Shown: positions 16,719-25,424, counted from the first letter of the stretch. The stretch: DNA of 64,000 nt from Sipunculus nudus (GCA_026874595.1 JAPPUL010000084.1:671001-735000), one strand, 5' to 3'. Program-made: numbers and translations. Notes: generated from the letters alone by a model not told the origin.

Positions 16719-17795
16719 TTAAAAGTAAAATAAGTGGTCCGGCAAGGTAAACCTTAAAAATATTCCAAGACCTATACTATATCCATTAATCTCATTAAGC
16801 ACATCAACATCATAATATCCCTCAAAACCTACTTCAAACCCATCAAACGGCTTGTATTTTGCCATAACACCAAATCTAAGTGGAGGATCAAATGTACCAA
16901 CAGATAATGTCCCAACTCCCGGAAGCAATACACTCTCTTCACCCTTTTTTCTTACTATATAGCTGCCATAAGCTCCCGCATCAAATTTATCTCCTATATA
17001 TGCTCCCTCAAACCTAAGCACTATTACCCGCGGGGCTACCACTGCAAATAGATAATGCGCATTCTTTTGTTTAAATACAAACTCAGCTGCTATGCTATAA
17101 AAAGCATCTACTATTGCAAGTGTATCTGTATCATTATCTAAAGCACCTTCTATATTCATATTTGAGGTGAAGGATGCATTAAACATAAATGTAAGATTCT
17201 CTCCTATATAATTTGCATGTATATAAGCAAAATAATTCTTTGGCCTTACAAACCACTTTGACCCATCAGATGGCTTTGTCCCATCAAATGCATTGTAAAA
17301 CCCAAACCCCACTCTAACCACGTCCCCATACTTAAACCCAAGCTGTATTGCTGTTGCACTTGCTGAACCATAGGAAATAATATGATTATTTTGATGCACA
17401 AAAGGTGAGTTATCCTCCGTTATCGACGTTTCAAGTGTATAAGCTCCCACCTTTGTGAAGAACGGCACTGTCTTCGAAAAGGTTATCTCCCCAAATGCAC
17501 CGTCTATTCCAAATGTATGATTATCCCCTGCTATATCACTTGCATAATTTGCACTGAAGTGTAAAAGCATATATTCTGTTATCTCAGCCTCAAGACCTAG
17601 TACTGCTTTATAGATTGAGAAATTTACCTCATGTTTTTTAGCCTGGTGTAGATTTACAGAGCCTAGGGTATCAAGCGCTAAGATAGGCTTTATATGTCCT
17701 ATCTTCTTCTTGCTTTCTTGGCTAAATCCGTTTTGCCCACAGAGCAACACCGCTACTAAGGCAATAAATACCACCATTTGATATTTTAGTTTCAT
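16719..17795 (-). CDS. outer-membrane porin-like barrel under B12 control
   Basis: The predicted protein has 358 residues. The ATG at 17795 is chosen because GGGAGGAG lies 7 nt upstream; a longer frame to 17831 would start before that site. A clear signal peptide (MKLKYQMVVFIALVAVLL) precedes alternating beta strands and a C-terminal FTLPDHLFYF, ending in Phe as in outer-membrane barrels. There is no TonB box or plug domain, so it is not a BtuB homologue. It is the first gene after the cobalamin riboswitch and directly precedes cbiM, 20 nt apart. I infer a role in passage of cobalt or a corrinoid across the outer membrane. Confidence 0.65.
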   Translation of the reverse strand: MKLKYQMVVFIALVAVLLCGQNGFSQESKKKIGHIKPILALDTLGSVNLHQAKKHEVNFSIYKAVLGLEAEITEYMLLHFSANYASDIAGDNHTFGIDGAFGEITFSKTVPFFTKVGAYTLETSITEDNSPFVHQNNHIISYGSASATAIQLGFKYGDVVRVGFGFYNAFDGTKPSDGSKWFVRPKNYFAYIHANYIGENLTFMFNASFTSNMNIEGALDNDTDTLAIVDAFYSIAAEFVFKQKNAHYLFAVVAPRVIVLRFEGAYIGDKFDAGAYGSYIVRKKGEESVLLPGVGTLSVGTFDPPLRFGVMAKYKPFDGFEVGFEGYYDVDVLNEINGYSIGLGIFLRFTLPDHLFYF

Positions 17796-17934
17796 TTTAA
17801 ACTCCTCCCAAATTTTTTTAAAATATCTCACTCTTAAATTCTAATATTTATAAAACTTTATCTATAAACATTAGAATTACCACAGCTTATGTGTAATTTT
17901 ATTTGCAATTAGTCTGTTGTGATTTGATTTTCAT

Positions 17935-18080
17935 ACACAAAGCCTCAGTAATTACAAACGGGTACGAGAAACTTTACTTAAGAAATTAGGTGAAATATGC
18001 GTATCTGACTTTTACAGTTACCCGTTAGCGAGGAAATTCCATCCTTCTTCCGCACAAAATTCACTAAACTTGCTTAATTT
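17935..18080 (-). promoter_or_regulatory. cobalamin riboswitch
   Basis: Read on the minus strand, the core contains GGATGGAATTTCC, then CGCTAACGGGTAACTGTAA and AGTCAGATACGC, in the order of the cobalamin aptamer (GGTGAAAATCC, CCCGC-ACTGTAA, AGTCAGGAGACC). AACGGGTA in the core (18020-18027) is exactly complementary to TACCCGTT about 55 nt downstream (17957-17964), as expected for the L5-L13 kissing interaction with the expression platform. The target is the porin-cbiMQOKL operon that begins about 140 nt downstream. The 3' boundary and whether it controls transcription or translation are not resolved. The rest of the 17796-18286 gap holds the short leader to 17795 and, from 18080, nothing else recognised. 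Confidence 0.72.
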
Positions 18081-18286
18081 ATTTTATTGTGTCGTAAGCC
18101 TTATTAAACGTTTCACTTGAACTAAACTCTCCATACAACTCTGAAACTCTCCATGCAAGGCAATAAAGGCAATTAAAACTGAAAAATTAAATATACTCTC
18201 ATTAGTCAAATACGTCAATAGATTTTCCGAAAAATATAGCCTTTGTTCATTAACATTCTTTAGTATAGCAATTTGGAGATGATTTT

Positions 18287-18478
18287 ATGCAAAATAACAA
18301 AGATATTCACATGAATATCCCTTTGGAAGACCTTTTAGTCAATCCTTTAGAGAACCTAGATGATAATATATTAACAAATCATAATAACGTTTATCTTTCT
18401 TTTGATAAAATCGATATTGACCAAATCATTCGGTCTATTAAAATCAAAGACAATTTAAGCTTTTATGACAAAAAATAA
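18287..18478 (+). CDS. hypothetical 63-residue protein
   Basis: The ATG has TTGGAG 8 nt upstream, which supports translation. The protein is acidic and contains NIPLEDLLVNPLENLDDN followed by LSFDKIDIDQIIRSIKIKD. The first segment faintly resembles the ParB N-terminal I-x-x-L-x-x-NP pattern, but the Arg of that motif is missing and the protein is far too short. Nothing else was recognised. It stands alone on the plus strand between the riboswitch and a convergent glycosyltransferase gene, and is followed by a plausible terminator. Confidence 0.5.
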   Translation: MQNNKDIHMNIPLEDLLVNPLENLDDNILTNHNNVYLSFDKIDIDQIIRSIKIKDNLSFYDKK

Positions 18479-18491
18479 AAGCTTACTTTTT

Positions 18492-18524
18492 TTAAGTTTA
18501 GATTATTTTAAACTTAAGTTTTTC
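18492..18524 (+). terminator. AT-rich hairpin with T tract
   Basis: TTAAGTTTA and TAAACTTAA form a 9-bp stem around an 8-nt loop, followed by GTTTTTC. It lies 13 bp after the stop of the 63-residue gene. The stem is weak because it has only two G-C pairs. The stop codon of the convergent gene (18514) lies in the downstream arm. Confidence 0.45.
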
Positions 18525-20511
18525 GTGCGTATATTTCAAATGTATCCCCATAGCGTTTGTAATAATAAAGTAGTGGCCGTCGTATTACCTTAAGTAACTT
18601 CTGATACCTCTTACTCCTTATTATCCTTTCGAAATATAGACCCCTATATTCTATATGTTCTATCACAAAACCTATTCCCTCCAACAACTTGCTTAGCGAC
18701 CACGGCGAGAACTCTATATAATGATCTTTTGGTATCTTATTTATATAGCCTGATTTGTCCCTCTTAAAGCTTATTCCACTACAGTTTGGCGTTGATAGGC
18801 ATAATAAACCACCCTCCTTAAGCAGCTTTTTCATCTTCCCCAAAACCTCTGCAAAATCTGCATTATGCTCAAGGTAATACCACCCACATAATATATCATA
18901 TCCCCCCTCTACCATAACAAAATCTTTACTAGATCGCACAATATCTCCTTCACACAAAAACTTAGAAAAATCTATCTGCAATACATTAAGGCCAAGCTCT
19001 TCATTTGCATATCTACTACCATAACTAGATAGCTCTATTCCATAACATTTTGCATCTAACTCCTCTTTCGCAAGTTCAAGAAAAAAACCTAGCCCACTCC
19101 CTACCTCAAGCAGCTTTATTTTATCATCCCCTACATCTACATCTACATTCCCAGCAGATAAGAGAGTTTTGCCAAAAATACCTCCCTCCCCTATCCCCCC
19201 CCCTCCCATGCCATGCAATAACTCCTTAATTATCTTTATTCGATATCTATTAAATCTGTTTATATTTTCTTTGTCCTCTAAATACGTCTTCCCATACTGA
19301 TTCTTATATTCATCCGTAAAATAACTGTCGCTATATTTAATCCCGCATTTATACCCCTTGCTCCTATAAAAACTCTTACAACTATAGCAATAATAAGAGT
19401 TTATATATCCTTCCCTTTCATACACTCGCCCATGACTTTCGCATATCGGACATTTATCCTCAGATCGCTTTATTACCTCTTCTACTACAGCTCCAACACG
19501 TTCTCCTCCCATTAAAGACAATCCCTCATAACACATAAAATCTACACCCTTAATCACCTCATTATTCAAGCTAGATATAAGCTCATTTAAAAGCTTTGCT
19601 TTATTAAAGGCATCCGTAGCCTTATTTAGAACTCCAAGCGTTTTTACCTCTCCTAGCTCATTTGATAGCTCTTTTGAGAGATTGTTATGATATTTTGTCG
19701 GGTTTAAGGTAAAAACCCTTTTACGCAAGTATAATCCTTCATACACCGTCATCCCAAACGACGTTATAACTACATCCGACTTCTTTAACTCCTCTATATA
19801 CTCAGAGCGGGAAAGACCCTTAGATACTTTGTCCGCTTTAACAAAATTATTCTCCCCCTTATATAGAGGACCAAGCACTATATTTAACTTATATTTAGGC
19901 TTTGCTCCCGATTCTCTTCCCTTTGTTAACATATCATAACACAATCTTGTAAGCCCGTATGGATCCTCTCCACCGAAACTTATCAGTAGCTCATATCCAC
20001 CCCCTCCTGCCCTCCCCTCTTCATTTACTCTAACCCTAGCTAAAACCTCTTTATCATCCCCCTCTCTTTTTATCCACTCATCTAAAATTATATACTCAAA
20101 CCCCTCAAAGTTACTTCTGCTAAGCTCATTCCCCCTCTCAACTACAGGAAGCGCATTTATCTTTACCAAAGCCCATACGCTACCTTCTCCATGATCATCT
20201 AGTGTGATTACTTTTGTACACTTTATAAGCTCTTTTATGTACCAGGTCTTGCTGTCTCTTGCATCGTGGATTAAAACTAATGGACGGACTTTATTTACAT
20301 ACTCTATTACCTCATCAAGCCCTTCTACCCCTGCTATCTCTACATCCATACCCTCCCCTACATCCCCTCCTTCTACTCCAAATTCTTTTACAAAATCAGG
20401 TATTAAGCCTTTTATAAAAAAACGTATCCTATAGCCTCTTAAACTATAGCTCAAGTTCAAAAGCCGTCTCGTATGTCCAAAACCATACCCTCCCCCACAA
20501 CAGGCATACAT
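18514..20511 (-). CDS. PseG-like glycosyltransferase fused to zinc ribbon and methyltransferase
   Basis: The protein has about 665 residues in three parts. Residues 1-355 resemble PseG/GT-B sugar-nucleotide enzymes: GGGYGFGHTRRLLNLSYSL, LISFGGEDPYGLTRL and ELKKSDVVITSFGMTVYEGL. Residues about 360-395 hold a CPIC...CYSC zinc-ribbon-like pair. The C-terminal 270 residues are a class I SAM methyltransferase: LLEVGSGLGFFLELA, then DILCGWYYLEHNADF and LKEGGLLCLSTPNCSG. The ATG at 20511 is preferred to the TTG at 20544 because AAAAAGG precedes it. A role in making a methylated sugar for surface glycans or flagellin is inference. Confidence 0.65.
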   Translation of the reverse strand: MYACCGGGYGFGHTRRLLNLSYSLRGYRIRFFIKGLIPDFVKEFGVEGGDVGEGMDVEIAGVEGLDEVIEYVNKVRPLVLIHDARDSKTWYIKELIKCTKVITLDDHGEGSVWALVKINALPVVERGNELSRSNFEGFEYIILDEWIKREGDDKEVLARVRVNEEGRAGGGGYELLISFGGEDPYGLTRLCYDMLTKGRESGAKPKYKLNIVLGPLYKGENNFVKADKVSKGLSRSEYIEELKKSDVVITSFGMTVYEGLYLRKRVFTLNPTKYHNNLSKELSNELGEVKTLGVLNKATDAFNKAKLLNELISSLNNEVIKGVDFMCYEGLSLMGGERVGAVVEEVIKRSEDKCPICESHGRVYEREGYINSYYCYSCKSFYRSKGYKCGIKYSDSYFTDEYKNQYGKTYLEDKENINRFNRYRIKIIKELLHGMGGGGIGEGGIFGKTLLSAGNVDVDVGDDKIKLLEVGSGLGFFLELAKEELDAKCYGIELSSYGSRYANEELGLNVLQIDFSKFLCEGDIVRSSKDFVMVEGGYDILCGWYYLEHNADFAEVLGKMKKLLKEGGLLCLSTPNCSGISFKRDKSGYINKIPKDHYIEFSPWSLSKLLEGIGFVIEHIEYRGLYFERIIRSKRYQKLLKVIRRPLLYYYKRYGDTFEIYARKT

Positions 20512-20595
20512 ACATATTAAGCCTTTTTGTCCTTCATTTAACAATTATATCCCTCAACGCCCCACTTTGTATAGCATTAAAAAAAAACAATAGCA

Positions 20596-21177
20596 TCAAA
20601 ACCCAAACACATTCTTACGCCTTATCCTAGGAAACTCATATATCGTCCCATAAGAAACCACTTCGGACTTCGCATGTCCTCCCATTACAAGCTCTTCTAA
20701 CATATCCTGTGACTGCTCAACTGATATATTTACTTCCGTTGCCACATCCAAAGCACTAACTCGCCCTCCACAAGCTCGGGCACACTCTAGTATCTTCTTC
20801 TTCATTAGGTCATTATCATAAACACTTTTAAAACTACTAAACTCATATACGTAAAGTCCCCTATCGGATAGCTTAAGCTCTGCATAGCCCTTTGCCACTA
20901 GCTTTTCAAGCTCCCCCTTCGACCGCTCTACCTCCGTGCCTGTTTCCATTGCAAGCGAAAATGCACTCAAAACTCCTCCCCTTTCTTTGGCTATCTGCAA
21001 AATGTCTTGCTCTTTTAATGTATAATAGCTCTTCCTTCTAAATAGCTTTTCTAGCAACTCCTTCGCTCTTACATACATACCCCCGTCCTCACCAGGGCCA
21101 CCATCCCCTTTTATAAACCGTTTGTATATCTGGTAAGTTGCGTAGGCCAATAGCAAAATAAACAAAAACTTAAGCAT
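20596..21177 (-). CDS. membrane-anchored tandem winged-helix-like protein
   Basis: The protein has 193 residues. Residues 2-18 are a hydrophobic anchor. Two repeats of about 60 residues follow, each opening with an I-L-x-x-A pattern (DILQIAKERGGVLSA and KILECARACGGRVSA) and ending in YEF (LYVYEF and TIYEF). The pattern of helices followed by a short hairpin suggests tandem winged-helix folds. The repeats lack the strongly basic character of many DNA-binding domains, so protein binding is as likely. No family name could be given. It is upstream of the glycosyltransferase fusion, 85 nt away. Confidence 0.5.
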   Translation of the reverse strand: MLKFLFILLLAYATYQIYKRFIKGDGGPGEDGGMYVRAKELLEKLFRRKSYYTLKEQDILQIAKERGGVLSAFSLAMETGTEVERSKGELEKLVAKGYAELKLSDRGLYVYEFSSFKSVYDNDLMKKKILECARACGGRVSALDVATEVNISVEQSQDMLEELVMGGHAKSEVVSYGTIYEFPRIRRKNVFGF

Positions 21178-21296
21178 TCTTCTTTTCCATTTTACTTTAT
21201 AAATAAAGCCCCTTTTTTTAATAACTTAATAATTATATTTTTATTTATCCTTAAAAATAACAAAATAGCAAATCTACAAAATAAAGGATAACTCTT

Positions 21297-22412
21297 TTGA
21301 AAACTGTAAATCTAAACCTTAAAAAACAACTTGACCTCTCTTATAAAATATTAATCAATCAAGGCGCTTTTGAAACTATTCCAGATACTATTTCTCAAAA
21401 CCAAAACCTTAAAGAAAGAAAAATCCTAATCTTAACTGACTCAAATGTTTTTCCCCTATATGGTAAGAGCTTGTTACAAAGCCTTGCAAATAAAGGGCTT
21501 TCAGCATGGATATTCTATTTTGAGGCCGGAGAAAAGCAAAAGAATATTAATACCAAAATCAAAATAGAAAGCTTTATGTTCGAAAATAAGTTTACTCGCG
21601 ATAGTTTTATAATTGCTTTGGGAGGCGGCGTTGTCGGCGACCTTGGGGGCTTTACAGCTGCTACTTTTAATCGAGGCATACCTTTTATTCAAGTTCCAAC
21701 CTCTTTACTTGCTCAAATAGATAGCAGCATAGGTGGCAAAACCGGTATTGACACTAAGTATGGCAAAAACTTAATCGGAGCCTTCCATCAACCTCTTTGT
21801 GTTATAATTGACCCTAATACTTTAGATTCTCTGCCTGATAAAGACTTTAGGGCCGGCATGGCCGAGGTCATTAAACATGCTATTATCAAAGATAAGAACC
21901 TGTTTATGGTAATAGAAAAGAACAAAGACAAAATACTTGCAAAGAATAAAAGTATCTTGTCTTGTCTTATTGAACGCAATTGCATAATAAAGCGAGAGGT
22001 TGTACAGCTTGATGAAAAAGAAGGTAATATTAGAAAGATATTAAACTTTGGACATACCATAGGGCACGCAATTGAAAGCATTATGGACTACGGTATGCTG
22101 CATGGAGAGTGCGTTGCAATTGGCATGATTGTGGAATCTCTTATCTCAAGTAAGATGGGTTATCTAAAAAACAAAGACTTAGAAAGAATTAAAAAGCTTC
22201 TAAAGGACTTTGGTTTACCTATATCCATACCAAATAATCTATTACCTGAGGATATTTTAAAGGCTACATTCCTTGATAAAAAGACATTTAAAAATAAAGT
22301 GCATTACTCATTGCCAAGAAATATTGGTTCTATGGTTTGTCTTGATTCTAATCTTTTTTCTTTAAGCGTTTGTGATGATATCGTTTTACAAGCTATTAAA
22401 GAATCATACTAA
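21297..22412 (+). CDS. aroB: 3-dehydroquinate synthase
   Basis: This 371-residue enzyme makes 3-dehydroquinate, the second step of the shikimate pathway. The NAD-binding FIIALGGGVVGDLGGFTAATF is present, followed by QVPTSLLAQIDSSIGGKTGID, and the zinc ligands lie in AEVIKHAII, NFGHTIGHAIE and LHGECVAIGM. The TTG start has AAAGGA about 8 nt upstream. It is an isolated plus-strand gene using ATT/ATC for Ile. It converges on the Xer gene with a 9-bp overlap that lies in a 14-bp tandem repeat. Confidence 0.92.
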   Translation: MKTVNLNLKKQLDLSYKILINQGAFETIPDTISQNQNLKERKILILTDSNVFPLYGKSLLQSLANKGLSAWIFYFEAGEKQKNINTKIKIESFMFENKFTRDSFIIALGGGVVGDLGGFTAATFNRGIPFIQVPTSLLAQIDSSIGGKTGIDTKYGKNLIGAFHQPLCVIIDPNTLDSLPDKDFRAGMAEVIKHAIIKDKNLFMVIEKNKDKILAKNKSILSCLIERNCIIKREVVQLDEKEGNIRKILNFGHTIGHAIESIMDYGMLHGECVAIGMIVESLISSKMGYLKNKDLERIKKLLKDFGLPISIPNNLLPEDILKATFLDKKTFKNKVHYSLPRNIGSMVCLDSNLFSLSVCDDIVLQAIKESY

Positions 22413-22436
22413 TAAAATCATACTAATAAACTTCAT
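22403..22436. repeat. 14-bp duplication over the aroB/xer stop codons
   Basis: ATCATACTAATAAA occurs at 22403 and 22417, with a third degenerate partial copy. The first copy holds the aroB stop; on the minus strand both copies encode the extra C-terminal residues of the Xer protein (repeated SM-x-L/F pattern). The duplication has probably lengthened the recombinase tail. Confidence 0.8.
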
Positions 22437-23393
22437 ACTGATATTGCTTCCGAGTGGATGATACTTTGCATGTGCCTCCCGCAGATTCTTTCTATTTACA
22501 TGCGTATAGACTGTTGTAGTTGTTATGCTTTCATGCCCAAGCAGCTCCTGTATAGTCCGTAGGTCAGCTCCGGCCTCAAGAAGGTGTGTTGCAAATGAAT
22601 GTCTTAGTGTGTGAGGACTTACACTCTTCTCAAGACCAAGTTCACGTGCATAAGCTTTTATTATCTTCCAAACTCCTTTTCGACTTAGTTGCCCTCCCCT
22701 TTTAGCATTCACAAATACATATGAATGTGTTTGCATTTTAAGAAACTTTGGACGTACATTTAAAAGATATTCTATAATATAATCACGTGCGCGGCTTGAT
22801 ATCGGGACTAACCTTTGTTTTTCACCCTTACCATCAACAAGTAACATATCCTCTTCAAAGTAAAATGAATTAACCTTACAATTTACAAGCTCGCTTATTC
22901 GAAGCCCACAGGAATACATAAGTTCAAGAATCGCCCTATCACGAATTCCTATATAGGTAGATGTCGATGGCAAGTCTATTAATTTATCAACTTCCTCTAT
23001 TTTAAGGCTATATGGCATGCGAAATGGCTTGCTCTGGGCTCTAACTCCTTTAAGAGGATTGTCTTTTATAACTTCCTCAAGTATTAGAAAGCTATAAAAC
23101 AAGTTTAAACTAGAGTGTATTCGAGATAATGTCCTGCCCTCAAGCCTATCCTTCCCTAATCGATATACAAAATATTTGCTTATATCGTGTGATGAGATTA
23201 GACTAAAATCTGTACCCTCTTTATCCAAAAACGAGAAGAATATCTCAAGATCGCTCCTATAAGCTTTTAACGTATTATCAGAAAGTCCCTTCTCAAGTTT
23301 TATATATCTTATAAAAGCTCTTAAGTTACTTGTTCTATCTTCTTTTTTAGGATCTTCTTTTATATCTTCTTTTCTATCTTCTTTATATGCCAA
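22404..23393 (-). CDS. tyrosine recombinase, XerC/XerD family
   Basis: The protein has 329 residues, with a SAM-like N-terminal domain (YIKLEKGLSDNTLKAYRSDL) and a catalytic domain. Catalytic residues are visible: Arg in SCGLRISEL, His-x-x-Arg in HTLRHSFATHLLEAG, His in LLGHESITTTTVYTH and the nucleophile Tyr in that block. It would resolve chromosome dimers at a dif site. Two tails are unusual: an N-terminal 12-bp coding repeat (KED units) and a C-terminal 13-residue extension made by the 14-bp duplication. It starts at TTG with AGG about 12 nt upstream. Whether it is XerC, XerD or a single XerH-like enzyme is not decidable here. Confidence 0.85.
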   Translation of the reverse strand: MAYKEDRKEDIKEDPKKEDRTSNLRAFIRYIKLEKGLSDNTLKAYRSDLEIFFSFLDKEGTDFSLISSHDISKYFVYRLGKDRLEGRTLSRIHSSLNLFYSFLILEEVIKDNPLKGVRAQSKPFRMPYSLKIEEVDKLIDLPSTSTYIGIRDRAILELMYSCGLRISELVNCKVNSFYFEEDMLLVDGKGEKQRLVPISSRARDYIIEYLLNVRPKFLKMQTHSYVFVNAKRGGQLSRKGVWKIIKAYARELGLEKSVSPHTLRHSFATHLLEAGADLRTIQELLGHESITTTTVYTHVNRKNLREAHAKYHPLGSNISMKFISMILLV

Positions 23394-23419
23394 AGCAATT
23401 TAACCTATACTTTATTGGC

Positions 23420-24637
23420 TTAAAAATCAAAGAAATGTCCCATCTTTTTTTGCTTGGTTTTAAGATAAGCTTTATTTTCTTTACTTGCCTCAACCACTAT
23501 CGGCACCCGCTTTACCACATCTAAATGATAGCCTTTTATTGCTATTATCTTTTTTGGATTGTTTGTAAGAAGTTTTATTTTTGTAAGACCAAGGTCCTTT
23601 AAAATCTGTGCTCCAAGCCCATAATCCCTTAAGTCCTCACTAAAACCAAGTTCCCGATTAGCCTCAACCGTATCAAGACCCTTATCCTGCAAGGCGTATG
23701 CTTTTATTTTATTATGAAGACCTATTCCACGTCCCTCCTGACGCATATAAAGACAGACCCCTGCTCCCTCAGAAGATATTATCTTCAATGCCATATCAAG
23801 CTGAGTACCACAATCACAACGTAATGAAGAAAATACATCACCTGTTATACATTCTGAGTGTACCCTAACAAGAACAGATTCACGGCTTTTTATATCACCG
23901 TATACAAGTGCTATATGCTCTTTAGTATCTATTTCGTTTTTGTATACTATTATCTTAAACTCGCCATATACTGTAGGCAAGTTTGCCTGGCTTGCACGCT
24001 CGATAAGCTTTTCTCGCTGCCTCCTATATTCTATTATCTGGGCAATAGATACTATCTTAAGATTATGTTCCTTAGCAAACTTCTTAAGATCGCTCATTCG
24101 GGCCATTGTCCCATCATCGTTCATAATCTCACATATAACAGAACCTGGATATAACCCTGCAAGATTACAAAGGTCTATAGAGCCTTCCGTTTGGCCTGCC
24201 CTTACCAAAACTCCTCCTTTTTTCGCTTTAAGTGGAAATATATGTCCAGGACGTGCTAAACTACTTGGGAGTGTAGCAGGATCTATTAAGTCTTTTACTG
24301 TTTTTGCTCTGTCTTTTGCTGATATTCCTGTTGTGGTACCTTCCTTTGCATCAACTGAGATTGTAAATGCTGTACTAAAGGAGGCTGTATTTCGGCTTAC
24401 CATCTGGTCAAGCTCTAAATATGTAAGTCGTTCGGGAGTTAGGGGAACGCAGATAAGTCCTCGGGCGTACTTTGCCATAAAGTTAATAACGTCCGCTGTA
24501 CAATGTTCGGCTGCTATTACAAGATCTCCTTCATTTTCCCTATCCTCCTTATCTACTAATATAACCATCTTGCCTTGCTTAAAATCCTCTATAACTTCAT
24601 CCAAAGGAGAAAGTCCGGCTCCAACATCAAAACTCAT
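23420..24637 (-). CDS. ribBA: bifunctional DHBP synthase / GTP cyclohydrolase II
   Basis: This 405-residue fusion performs two early riboflavin steps. Residues 1-205 are DHBP synthase ([15 protein letters not shown] acid-rich loop; [23 protein letters not shown]). Residues 210-405 are GTP cyclohydrolase II, with zinc Cys in [14 protein letters not shown] and the catalytic loop [10 protein letters not shown]. The ATG follows AAGGACAG. No FMN riboswitch signature was seen in the 500-bp upstream gap. Other rib genes are not in the window. Confidence 0.93.
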   Translation of the reverse strand: MSFDVGAGLSPLDEVIEDFKQGKMVILVDKEDRENEGDLVIAAEHCTADVINFMAKYARGLICVPLTPERLTYLELDQMVSRNTASFSTAFTISVDAKEGTTTGISAKDRAKTVKDLIDPATLPSSLARPGHIFPLKAKKGGVLVRAGQTEGSIDLCNLAGLYPGSVICEIMNDDGTMARMSDLKKFAKEHNLKIVSIAQIIEYRRQREKLIERASQANLPTVYGEFKIIVYKNEIDTKEHIALVYGDIKSRESVLVRVHSECITGDVFSSLRCDCGTQLDMALKIISSEGAGVCLYMRQEGRGIGLHNKIKAYALQDKGLDTVEANRELGFSEDLRDYGLGAQILKDLGLTKIKLLTNNPKKIIAIKGYHLDVVKRVPIVVEASKENKAYLKTKQKKMGHFFDF

Positions 24638-24789
24638 ATAACTGTCCTTAAATATACTTTACTAACTAAATATTCTTTAAAAATGATCTATATTAAATTA
24701 ATTTAATAAAATACTAAACAATTTTAAAAAAGATGGGAAATATATAAATATACGCTTTAGAATAATAACCTATTGTTTATATAGTATAA

Positions 24790-24899
24790 GTATAGGATTG
24801 TAAGTTGCTAATACCTGATTCAGCCCTAACAAATTAGCTTGATATTTCAAGCCCAGTGAATAAGTTCGGGTGTTTTCAAACTAAGAAGGCTTGTTATGC
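24790..24899 (+). ncRNA. possible structured small RNA
   Basis: The 24638-25143 gap has no gene, but this 110-nt stretch folds well by eye. The ends pair (GTATAG with TTATGC, then TAAGTT with GGCTTG, allowing G-T pairs). Inside are GCTAAT...ATTAGC, a perfect GCTTGA-TATT-TCAAGC hairpin and CCC...GGG. TATAGT at 24780 could be a -10 box, and a T tract begins 10 nt after the end. The shape is reminiscent of 6S-type RNA, but no conserved 6S, SRP, RNase P or riboswitch motif was matched, and the strand is not certain. Nothing else was recognised in the rest of the gap. Confidence 0.3.
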
Positions 24900-25143
24900 A
24901 AAAAAAATACTTTTTTTCAATAAAATATTTCCTATTTTATAAAGTTTTAGTTATCTTGTAGGACCTATTCAAATAATGTTATACGTTTCTTATTCATAAA
25001 TGTTCAAATATGAGAGAGTCCAAAACAATAAAAGTTTTCTAAAAGGTATTTTAAAGCTTATTTAGATAGTAGTGCTTTATAGAAAGCATCTTCTTAAGAT
25101 TGATAAAGGTATTAATAAAGATCATGTTGGACTTGTAATAAGT

Positions 25144-25216
25144 GCCCGTGTAGCTCAGTTGGTAGAGCACTTGCATGGTAAGCAAGTTGTCACCAGTTCA
25201 AATCTGGTCATGGGCT
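25144..25216 (+). tRNA. tRNA-Thr (GGT)
   Basis: The acceptor stem GCCCGTG pairs with CATGGGC. The D arm has TAGCTCAGTTGGTAGAGCA, the anticodon loop ATGGTAA is closed by CTTGC/GCAAG and gives anticodon GGT, and the T arm has GTTCAAATC. CCA is not encoded. It lies 69 bp upstream of tRNA-Trp; in many bacteria tuf separates these tRNAs, and here it is absent. Confidence 0.95.
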
Positions 25217-25285
25217 TGCTGTATGTTAAATTTAAATGAGAAGGTGCTTTATATATATATATTTAGCTTTGGCTATTAAGAATAT

Positions 25286-25359
25286 AGGTCTGTAGCTCAA
25301 TTTGGCAGAGCACTGGTCTCCAAAACCAGGTGTTGTGGGTTCAAGTCCCGCCAGGCCTG
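25286..25359 (+). tRNA. tRNA-Trp (CCA)
   Basis: The acceptor AGGTCTG pairs with CAGGCCT. The anticodon loop CTCCAAA, closed by CTGGT/ACCAG, gives anticodon CCA. The T arm has GGTTCAAGTCC and the discriminator is G, as usual for Trp. CCA is not encoded. secE starts 66 bp downstream, the common bacterial arrangement. Confidence 0.95.
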
Positions 25360-25424
25360 AGCTATAACTTAGTGTTTTTTTAGTATTTTGCTGATGTTAT
25401 TATAAGGTATATAGGTTATATAGA

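Noticed and set aside
18287-18478. 63-residue protein as a ParB fragment
   Set aside because: Only a faint L-x-x-NP pattern; the Arg and the HTH of ParB are missing.
24899-24920. A-tract/T-tract as a rho-independent terminator
   Set aside because: The stem would be only A-T pairs; it may end the RNA candidate but is not convincing alone.
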